Shown here piece after piece: positions 55,839-64,000 of a DNA stretch of 64,000 nt. The notes under the pieces were generated by a model. It worked only from the letters and a program-made list of their open reading frames with translations, made no database searches and was not told the DNA's origin. Position 1 is the stretch's first letter; each line of letters opens with the position of its first letter. The stretch is from the NCBI GenBank assembly GCA_004565275.1, contig SDOX01000158.1:130976-194975 (forward strand), written 5' to 3'. Made by a program: the position numbers and the translations under genes. Source of the stretch: Nannochloropsis salina CCMP1776 (lineage: Eukaryota; Sar; Eustigmatophyceae; Eustigmatales; Monodopsidaceae).

Positions 55839-56322
55839 GGCCTGTGCTTGCTTGGGTTGTGTATCGTTGTATGCCTGAAATCAGCGCAGAGTACTCGATG
55901 TTCTCGTTCGCCTACTTGACGTCGCGGTCCGCCCTGCGACTTTTTCAGCGAGGCATCCCCACTTCTGTTGCAATCGATATGTTAAGTCACATGTTGCTAG
56001 ATGCACAGGCTGCAGGACCGCCAAGCAACAGCTCGATCACTCCGAAAAAAATGCATCCAGATGCATGTTGTGCTTGTACTCAATGGCCCGAGGATAAGTG
56101 GAAGTCTGTCGGCACATTGACCTCATGGGGTATCTTACACGTCTACTTCACTGCCTAGCACCGTGCTTTCAAGTCTTTAATGCTTTTGCCGCTTGTCCTT
56201 ATTCTTCATCTTCCTACACACTACCCTAGAAGAGTGAGGGAAGGGCCTCCTTTTCACCTTCGACTTCTGCCTCGCGATCTCACCACACAGTACAACCGGC
56301 CGTCGGCCAGGTCAGAGCGCCA
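55839..56322. promoter_or_regulatory. Divergent promoter region
   Basis: 484 bases between the starts of the zinc-finger and F-box genes. A frame from 55829 is open across most of it but overlaps the ATG of the zinc-finger gene and has no domain, so I do not call it. Confidence 0.45.
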
Positions 56323-57735
56323 TGGGGGAAGTGGCAACGCCCTCGACACCGAGACCCTCCCTTGGTGCGTAGTAATGCTCATTTCTTTGCAAATCCTGTC
56401 TTTAAGATGTATACTGATGAGTTGTCTCAATAATTTCTACTAGGCACTCTTTCGGGTGATACGTTGCTCACTGTGCTGCAGTTTTTAGATGTCACAGACG
56501 GGACACGCGTGTGTTTAGTCAGCCCTTACCTGAACAAATCTGTAAGTGAACACGATGAAGTTCTATTCAAAGCACATGTATTGGACGAACAATTAGTCTC
56601 GCTACCGACTCCGGTGACCTTGGAACAGAAAGTTCGAGCCGCCCAAACCCTGCAGACGGCTCTGGCCCTGAAGGGAGGGTGGAGGGGCTTGTCTTACGTC
56701 ACGCGGCATGTTACAGGACGGCCATGCCTCGGCTATTTCCGGCAGATACCTCGCGACTTCAGGAGCGATTTCAGGGGCAAGCTCTTCCGCGTGCGCTTGG
56801 AGGATACCGAGGTGTCTGACATGGCTTGGGCGCCTGAGGGGCCTCCCCGGGGCAGGGAGGGGCGGGGGCTGGTGCTGGAGGAGGTAACATGCTCGTGCAC
56901 GTATGAGGTGGTGAAGGCCTTACGACTGTATAGAGCTCCTGGGCAAAGCGGGTCTTGCTTGGGAGGAGTTTCCGATGGTGAGCCGTTGGTGAAGTGGACA
57001 GCCCGAGTCGAGCCGAAGGGCAGGGGCCGGAGCCGGGAGGATCGAGCCGCCGATACGCAAGTGTGCTTCGACGTTTTTCACTCCAGGGTAGGGGCGTTGC
57101 ACCCTCTGGCGCCCTGCCTCTCGTTGTCGGCCTCCGGGGGACAGCTGCGCGAGTTCGAGGACCTGCAGGGTCTGTGGAGTGGCGTGTATGGGAGCCACGG
57201 CTGGGAGATTATCCAGGTGCGGCTCCGACGACTGTGGACGGATGGCAGCGCAGGCACCTCCCCAAGCATCGGGGGCCGCGTCATCCTGGAGGGGCTCAAG
57301 CTGGTGGGGGACGCCAATGTACCGGCGAACGAGTGGACCTTCCGAGCCGACGTGACGGCCCCCCCCATGGACAGGGCGGAGGCGTTGGGGGCGGACACTA
57401 GGCCCATATACTCACTAACTACGCGAATGGTTCCACAGTCATGGGTCCTGGCCGAGGAGGCCGGGCGGATCCGAGCCGTTTACCGTGGCAAGGGGCAGGT
57501 CAACATGGTGCCGGGCATCTGGGAGCCGCAGGAGGTGGGGGTGGACGTGACGCTACTCAGGCGGGAGGAGAACGGGGGGCGGGAGGGAATCTGGCTGCTC
57601 TGGCACGATGAGGGCTTCTCGTCCAGGCATTGCATCGAGCTGACGCGGTTGATGGAGGGGGAGGACACGGGGGAAGGCGAGGGGCGGGCTTTTGTGGAGG
57701 GCTTGGAGGCGACGTCGGGGTCAGAGTCCGATTAG
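56323..57735 (+). CDS. F-box protein, FBXO31-like
   Basis: Two exons: 56323-56365 (14 codons plus one base) and 56444-57735, intron GTGCGT...CTAG of 78 bases, phase 1, 444 residues. The join gives RPSLGTLSGDTLLTVLQFLD and then VTDGTRVCLVSPYLNKSVSE, an F-box at residues about 15-60. Further on, DLQGLWSGVYGSHGWEIIQV, VILEGLKLVGDANVPANEWT and a closing IWLLWHDEGFSSRHCIELTR match the substrate-side fold of FBXO31 and its plant/algal relatives. F-box proteins bridge SKP1-cullin-1 ligases to substrates for ubiquitylation; FBXO31 recognises cyclin D and C-terminally amidated proteins in animals. Assignment to an F-box protein is firm, FBXO31-like good. Confidence 0.85.
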
Positions 57736-57983
57736 GGGAGCGCCGGGGCGGGGCACCGGCCTGAGCCTCTGCAGAGACTCTTTGGAGGGATGGACGGGTC
57801 ACGTGCTAAGGGCATGACCAAAGCACTGGATAGGAAGCAACTCAGGCTGTTTTTAATCCTCGAATCGCGGTGAGCCCTTCCGGGCATGCATAAGTTTGTG
57901 TATTTGTGAAAAGTGCCTCGACGACTGAGAAATAAGAAGCAGCGTGACGAATGAATGTGGAGGCCGCCTCTCGTTTTTCACTT

Positions 57984-59114
57984 CTACTTTGTGCTTTCCT
58001 CATCTTTGGCACCTTCTGCATCTGTCAATGCCGCAACTATTTTTTTCGCGCGTTTCCTCCTGACTCGCTTGGTGCTCTCGCCAACCTCAGTCATCCCCTG
58101 TGAGTCACGACGGTCACTTCCTTTCTCCCCGCCCTCGCCCCTCCCCTCCTTGTCTTCCTCGCTTTCAAGATCAGATCTCACAGCTTCAGCCTCCCTCTGC
58201 AAATACCCTTGTGCCTCTGTAAGAACACGCTGCAGGGCGGAAGACAAGATTTCATTGATTAGGTGGAGAATTGATATGCGTGCTTCCCCACCAGAAACGT
58301 TTCATATTCCCTGAAGAGAGCGCTCCGCCTACAAACAGAATATCCTTTTTTCCGTCTCTTACTTACGTCTTTGGCGCCACCGTGCAAGGTACTTATGTAT
58401 GGCAACACTAGTTTTTTGAAAAACGTTTTGTCGATGACATTTTGCGAGTACAAGTGCTTTAAAATCCAGACCTGTCGTTTTGTCTGGAACCGCCACTCCC
58501 CTCCTCGATCCTGTGCCCGGACGCAAAAGAATTGTTTTAAATGATCTATGATGCGATGGTGCACATACGCACTTTTTTATAGAGTCCAAGATAGCGTGGA
58601 TGAGATCGGTTACCATTACAGCTGTGTCTCACTGTCACCCACGACGTTGCCAAGCAACGAAACGCGGAATTCTTCTTTTCAAACACCGCATTTAACAGCA
58701 TATCCTTACCCGTAGAGCCCATCGCTGCAGATATTCTTTCGCAGCTAGCGCCCCTTTTTCTAGAAGATGCTTCTGTGTGGTGTATAGGTCGAGGGGAATG
58801 GAGCATGATGCGTCTGGTTACAAATACACAGCTTTACACATTTTTATCATCATCGTGCGGACTTCTCTTCGTGAAGCTCCCAACCGCCATAAAATTTCTT
58901 CCCTAACATGCACGATTATGCAACACATCCATAAACCTAATGGCGACGCGATATATCATACCTCTTCCTCAGATGAAATACTCTTTTTTGTCCTCTTTGG
59001 AGTGATCTTGGCAGCCCGTGCTGCGGCTAGCTTACGCTTCTTTTTTCTCTTTCGTTTACCTCCTGAAAGGGCCTTTTCAGTAGCAGCAACAGGATCCAGA
59101 TTGGTCGAAGGCAT
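57984..59114 (-). CDS. WKF-domain (C7orf50-like) protein
   Basis: Four exons on the minus strand, all phase 0: 59114-58962, 58772-58710, 58510-58367 and 58229-57984; donors GTATGA, GTAAGG, GTAAGT; acceptors ACACAG, GCACAG, CTGCAG; 201 residues. The spliced product contains the whole WKF domain: ALAAKEYLQRWALRDRGGEW, RFQTKRQVWILKHLYSQNVI, FFKKLVLPYISTLHGGAKD, RVLTEAQGYLQREAEA. It is flanked by a Lys/Arg-rich N-terminus (GGKRKRKKKRKLAAARAAK) and an acidic then basic C-terminus (RVRRKRAKKIV). Human C7orf50 is nucleolar and linked to rRNA processing; the same role is inferred here. The domain is split over exons 2 and 3, which strongly supports the splice model. Confidence 0.88.
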
Positions 59115-59850
59115 CCGCTTCCTAACGCTAACGTGAATAGATAAGAGTGGGAGGTTTGTTCACCATTACCAGCTTTCTAATGAAGCCCAGCCCACTGGCT
59201 TTAAACCTCCACAGTATGAACATCCAATAGCAACACAGGACAAGTAAAAAGATACCAGGGCTCAGTGTACACTGGAACGTGGAAACCCGTCTTTCCATTC
59301 GACCATCGGTTCACTCGATAGGATTACCAAACTTCAACCGTGATCGTCACAGGCTCCTCCCCCTCTGACCCCCCCGTGTCCTGCGTGAAAAAAGAGCAGC
59401 AGCGCACAAAATCACTAACTGAAAACAAAGGAAGCCCATTTCGGGATTAGTCTCTCTGTCGATTCATCCATAATTCCCTACAAGAGTTTCGATCGTAACT
59501 GGCCCATGGTAGAGAGAGAGCCACTCTCACACGATGGCCGGTACGGGCCCGAGATAGAAACGCAAAAAGGACGATGAGGACTCGGTTGTGATATTCATAT
59601 CATGTAATTCACTTTATTTCACGCACGTTGAAATGTTACTTCTGCACAAAATGCTATCGTCCTCCTCGATCGCCTACTCTACCGCCAGGAAACGGACTTT
59701 CGGTTCAGCAGCTCGCAAAAAGAAAGGTAGTTGATACATTGTTCCACGTGGGTGTCTATGTTTCTGCTTGAACGCGCTATCTGGCTCGCTATCCACATAA
59801 GAGCACGCATTCCCCTCGCCACCGCCCCCATGGGCTCCTACTCAAGACGA
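59115..59850. other. Intergenic between two minus-strand genes
   Basis: About 740 bases with the promoter of the WKF gene and the 3' region of the HDAC gene. No gene seen. Confidence 0.5.
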
Positions 59851-62702
59851 TCACATCGCCATGTTGAAAGTGCCGGCGTCGTCCATTAAGGCCATGACAT
59901 GCGCCATCACTCCCTTCGCCAAGCCTCCATCCGTCTCCTCATTGATGTGGGACTGACAGTCCTTCGCGACCCCGTCTCTCCCGGCCTCGTCGTCATCCGA
60001 CGTCGCGCCCCCCGGCCCCCCGCTTGCTGCCCTCGCCCCGCGCGTGGAATTCGCCGGGCGGCCAGGGAGGCGCTTGCCCGGCCCTCCGTCGGGGCGGACG
60101 TGGTACCCGCCTTCCAGCACGCTGATCACCTTTCCGGATGTGCCCTCGGCCACGGCCACGAGCTCGCGGGTGATCCAGGCATAGTCCTCCTCAGTCAAGT
60201 AGTGGTAGTGGTCCTCCACGTGCCCGTCAAAGCTGTGCGGAGTGCGTGTGTATAAGGGAGAAATGATGAGAGAGCCAATGGAGAGGTCCAGGCACGAGCA
60301 ACTTGGAGCAAAAGCGCGGGCCTCCATGTGGGGTCCTTAGTCTAACGGGGTGTCTGTCGCACTCACCCCGCGGATATGAAGAGCAAGTCGGGCGCGAACG
60401 CCTTGAGTTTCGGAAGGAGCATGCTGCTAACCTTCTCCCGAAATTCCCCGCTGGCCCGCTGGCAGTACTCCTTCACCTTTCGAGGACCCAGCATTTTGGC
60501 CTTCCCCGTGCCCGGCGCCGCCTGAGGGGGCCGGAGGGGCCGGAGCTCCACGTTCACGATGTTCGGGGCGGCCTGGTCGTTGTCCATCTCCCTGCCCGAG
60601 CAGGGGTAGAAGTGCGACCCGTCCACCAGGTTGATGCTCCCGAAGAATACGCTGGCTGCGTCCTCCTCCTCGCTCAGCCAGGGCTTGAAGATCTGGTAGT
60701 GCTCGGGCGCCCAGGAAGCGGGCAGGGGCAGAAGGCGCCGACTCGGCTGCAGGGCCCTGACGATGTCCTCTGTGCCGTTCCCATGGTGGATATCGAAGTC
60801 CACGATGGCAACGCGGGCGAAAGGCCCGTGCGGGGCCCGGCCGTAGGCCTGGCGGGCGTAGGCGGCCCCGATGGCCACGTTGTTGAGCAGGCAGAAGCCA
60901 GAGGAGGTCATAGAGGGGGCCTTCCAGAAGCAGTGGCTGGGCACGGCGCCGCGCGGACCCGCGTGGTGACCTGGGGGCCGCGTGGCGACGAAAACGCGGC
61001 GGCGACCAGCGGCAACTTGGTCCACGGCCTGTATCACGGCGCCGGCGGCGACGCAGGCCACCCGGAAGGAATCGTGGCAGACGCGCGTGTCGCTGTCCAG
61101 GAACTGGGACACTGTCTCCTGCCCTCCATGCCCGCTCAAGCTCCCTGCCCGCTCTTTCTTCTCGAACGCCTCCCCTCCTCGATCCGCGCGGCGGAGTCTT
61201 CGGCCTGACGGGTGCCCGCCCGCGTCCACCCCCAGACCCTCCCCCCCTTCCGGACTCCCCTCCCCCTTTTCTCTCTCCTCCCCCACCACCTCCCTTTTCT
61301 CCGCTGGAAAGTCGCGAATGGACGTGTGGTGCTTCAAGATCGGCGCACAGGTGGAAGGCGTTGCATTGTTGGCGCGTCTGTGGGAGCTGCTGCTGTTGTA
61401 GGCAAAGCCCCCCCCGCCTGTCTCGTCTTCGTCTTTTTCTGCGGGCGAGGAGGCACCGGAGGAAGGGAAGGCAGGAGAGGAGCGCACAGGAGGCGCAGGC
61501 ACCAAATCGACGGGGGGCGTTGGGGAGTGCTCCGGCTGAAACTCTGGGGGCAGGCTGGCCAGGAGGGAGGAAGCAACCTCTTCCCCCTCTCCCTCCTCTA
61601 TCGTGGCGCCACCAACCTCCCCGTAGCCCGGCTTGCTGTGGTGCGGGACTGGTGGTAGAGCCTGACAGATGGCACGCAGGTGCCGGATGTAGTCGTACTC
61701 GTGGACGCGAAGGATGTCGGAAGTGGTGGCGGGCAGGACACTCGCGCCGTCCGCCCACTCTAGGCTCGCAAAGCGTGGCCGACGCAGCACGCCTTGGGGG
61801 CCGCAAAGGACGAGCAGGCGGTCCTTGCTCTCTTGGTGGTTGAGGGTTTCATGCTCCAGGCAAGCGGGCGGGTAGATGATGAGAGTACGCACAGCCATGG
61901 CCGCACTCATTCCTCTGACCGGATGAGAGGGGGGCGGGGGCGGCGCAAAAGCTGCGCCACCAAAACAGCACAGCGCTGGGTCTGGTGGACGCACCAGACC
62001 TTTAACAATGCCTGGCCCTCCCTCGTGCTTGAGTGCCCGGATGCCCATGGGTGTGTCGTTTCCGTTGCTTCGCTTCGAGCAAGGGGCCGATGGTCGGCTC
62101 AAAATTTCCCCCTCGCCCCCCTCTCCTGTCTTGCCCGCCCTTGCGCCTCCTTCCGTCAGCATCTCCACCGAGTTTACCGAGGACATGCGATCCAGGTCTA
62201 ACCCACCCATCAGATCGCCCTCGCCGACGGTCACGAGGCCTCTGCCACTCGTGCAGGGAAGCTCTCGTTTGTGACTTTCTGGGGGGCGAGACGCAGGCGG
62301 GGGCATGGCTACCAAGGGCGTCAAAACCAATGACGGGGGTTCCAGAATAGGCTCATTGCAATGTTTTTGATCTTTTTGTGTATATTTTGTCTTTTCTTGG
62401 ACTGGTGGTGGCTGTGCCGGCCTCTCAGACGAGTCCTGCTGCGCTTCTTGCTGTTGAAGGCTGACTTGCCGTGTAAACTGCTCACTCAACAAATCGTCCG
62501 ACTCCGTGCCCGGGCTCAAAGGCTCGCGCGACGGGGATTGCTTGTTGTCAAAGCTTTGACGATGGTCTCCATCGTTATTGCAACTGTGATGGCTCGTTTG
62601 TTTGCCGTTGTTGCTAACGCTCGGGCAGCTATCGCAGCTCTCCTCCCCCGGGGCAGGAGAGAGGCTGTTAGTGGTGCGACGAGTCGTCCTTCGTGAAGCC
62701 AT
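59851..62702 (-). CDS. Class II-like histone deacetylase with insertions
   Basis: Two exons: 62702-60367 and 60232-59851 (donor GTGAGT, acceptor GCACAG, phase 2), 905 residues, ATG at 62702. Residues 1-260 are disordered (Gln, Pro, Ser, Glu). The deacetylase domain starts near 268 (TLIIYPPACLEHETLNHQES) and carries all catalytic elements: RPPGHHAGP (His pair), GFCLLNNVAIGAAYA, VAIVDFDIHHGNGTEDIV (Asp-His of the zinc site), FISAGFDGH restored across the splice (second zinc Asp), and VLEGGYH (Tyr). Two features are unusual: an insert of about 180 residues (roughly 350-530, Glu/Gly/Pro/Ser-rich) between the N-terminal helix and DTRVCHDSFRVACVAAGAVI, and an extra loop near LSEEEDAASVFFGSINLVDG. 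It removes acetyl groups from Lys of histones or other proteins. Family firm; subclass by eye. Confidence 0.92.
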
Positions 62703-63520
62703 GCAGTCAGATACGCCGACAAATTCTGCTTGAAGCCGTGCCTATAGAAATGGAGAGATGAGCGACAAAAAGCACAGCTTTCTCAAAGGGGAAGGAGGCG
62801 AGGTGAGGTATCGCCTGCTGGGAGAAGTGTCGGTCGTATCATCGCCGAGTTGTTTGAGAACGACCCTCGTACAAGTCCAGGTGCATCTCGCGGCACCAAA
62901 TACACGAGAAACATACAAGCAGACGAGACTAAGCACATTTTTCTCTTCCCCCAGGAGAATCGTGCCTGTTCTTTCCCATTAAGATGAGCTTTCATTACTC
63001 AGCCCTCCGCGCTATTAAGCGTCCCGATCCTCTCCTAGGCCCATCTCCGGTCCAACTAAGATAAATATGCCAAGGAGACACAGAGCTGTAAAGCCCAGAA
63101 AAACTATACTAATTCAATCATCAATGCAATACTGCAATATCCCCCTGGCCATCAACTTAATTGGCTATTCCGACACTGTGAAATTTCTCGTTCAACCCTC
63201 GCTGAGAAGCAACAGAAGAATGATCGTAAAGGGCTTCATTTCACTACTCGAGGGACAAATCTAGTCAGTCATAGCATGCAAATGGACCGCACCGGATGAC
63301 GACAGAAATTATGATTGTCCCTCTGACTTTAGCGTGGCGCAGATACATGGATGTAAATGTTAAATAAATAAATAATAAATGTTCATCCCTCGCGATGTCC
63401 CGTAATTTAGCTCGCACAAGACGCGGGTCTCTGCTAGCCCGACATTCGATGACGAGTATGATGTATGTTCTTAACGGCCTCCTCTGATTTCTTTACTCCA
63501 AGAACGCTCTAGTTGCAAGG
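62703..63520. other. Intergenic, divergent promoter region
   Basis: About 820 bases between the HDAC start (minus) and the start of the last gene (plus). No convincing gene; AT-rich near 63350-63400. Confidence 0.45.
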
Positions 63521-64000
63521 ATGAGAGCACTTGTTCTGCTTCTTTGCATGATGGGCCCAGTGCAGGGTAAGTCTTGGGTTTAAAGTCTTTTGTGTGCCGA
63601 TTTCTGGCTGCAGCATTTTATGCATCCAAACTCCCGCCCCGGCTTCAACACAACTCTCTCCTTTCCCTCTACCTCACTCCCCACATCCAAATTACAGCAT
63701 TTGTGCCTCGCATCCCGAAGCAATCCCCTACATCTAGGTAAGTGCTATGTCTCTCTGCACTTCTCCAGTGGCGTGGATGGGAGTCTGCCAGTACGTCAGC
63801 GGGATTAGTCATGTCTTGCCTAAAAATGACTTGTTATCCACAGGTCCGAAATTCTGATCGATGACGCGACAGCAGCTGCAAAATCAAGCACTACGCCCAT
63901 GTAAGTTCCTTCACTGTGCATAAGACAAAAAGAAAGCACTCTTCACAATCTTCCCCCTGTGCCGCATTAATTATTCATGTGACAGCTTGTCGATGCTCGT
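63521..64000 (+). CDS. Plastid-targeted protein of unknown function, 5' end only
   Basis: The window ends inside this gene. Four short exons fit by splice signals and phase: 63521-63566, 63698-63737, 63844-63900 and 63986 onward (donors GTAAGT, acceptors ACAG). They give MRALVLLLCMMGPVQAFVPR, then IPKQSPTSRSEILIDDATAA and AKSSTTPILSMLV. Residues 1-16 are a signal peptide, followed by the Ala-Phe plastid signature (VQA then Phe17) and a basic Ser/Thr-rich transit region, so the protein is imported into the complex plastid. The function lies beyond the window edge. Confidence 0.7.

Noticed and set aside
55829-56158. A 109-residue plus frame in the divergent interval before the F-box gene
   Set aside because: It overlaps the start of the zinc-finger gene, has no known domain and leads into no exon with matching phase.
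1-64000. tRNA, rRNA, CRISPR arrays, transposons or virus-like elements
   Set aside because: I looked for tRNA-like T-loops (GGTTCGA-type), reverse transcriptase, transposase, capsid and integrase motifs and long terminal or inverted repeats and saw none that hold up; this is by eye and could miss degenerate copies.

Overview
The window is nuclear DNA of a eukaryotic alga with a secondary plastid. Genes carry spliceosomal introns with GT-AG borders, mostly 60-310 bases long. Three predicted proteins begin with a hydrophobic signal peptide that ends in an Ala-Phe step (VSAF, INAF, VQAF), the classic bipartite plastid-targeting signature of stramenopile and related red-lineage algae. Gene density (about one gene per 2.5 kb), the moderately GC-rich coding sequence and these presequences best fit a eustigmatophyte of the Nannochloropsis/Microchloropsis type. 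The genus is my inference; no marker gene in the window proves it.

Layout. 0-3 kb: a secreted or plastid chalcone-isomerase-like protein, then a START-domain protein on the other strand. 3.1-8.2 kb: an AT-rich block without a convincing gene. 8.2-11.4 kb: a calcium-dependent protein kinase (two exons) and a DUF1415 protein. 12.3-12.7 kb: the 3' part of an unknown gene. 13.5-19.5 kb: a MATE transporter, a site-2-protease-like M50 peptidase and casein kinase 1. 19.5-25 kb: mostly unassigned, with a small unknown two- or three-exon gene at 23.3-24.3 kb. 25.0-27.0 kb: a five-exon plastid TPR protein. 27.9-34 kb: a TVP38/DedA-type membrane protein, a decayed Hsp20 gene and two unknown proteins. 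34-59 kb: eleven genes whose strands strictly alternate, forming five head-to-head and five tail-to-tail pairs: a plastid-targeted disordered protein, SAP18, an NT-C2 coiled-coil protein, an unknown coiled-coil gene, a TEX261/SVP26 homologue, a CCDC137-like protein, a SAC-domain phosphatase, a sorbitol-type dehydrogenase, a zinc-finger protein, an FBXO31-like F-box protein and a WKF-domain (C7orf50-like) protein. 59.8-62.7 kb: a class II-like histone deacetylase. 63.5-64 kb: the 5' end of another plastid-targeted protein, cut by the window edge.

By role the genes are ordinary housekeeping and regulatory ones: signalling (CDPK, CK1, SAC phosphatase), secretory and membrane traffic (TEX261/SVP26, TVP38, NT-C2 protein, M50 peptidase), chromatin and RNA (SAP18, HDAC), nucleolar or ribosome biogenesis (CCDC137-like, WKF protein), protein turnover (F-box) and plastid proteins. 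I see no operon-like pathway cluster, no transposon, virus-like element, rRNA, tRNA or CRISPR. Many open frames in the window begin only with TTG, GTG or CTG; starts were therefore re-chosen at real ATGs, or left open where an upstream exon must exist. The most useful results are the reconstructed spliced genes, the long run of alternating strands, the decayed Hsp20 gene and the plastid-targeted proteins of unknown function.
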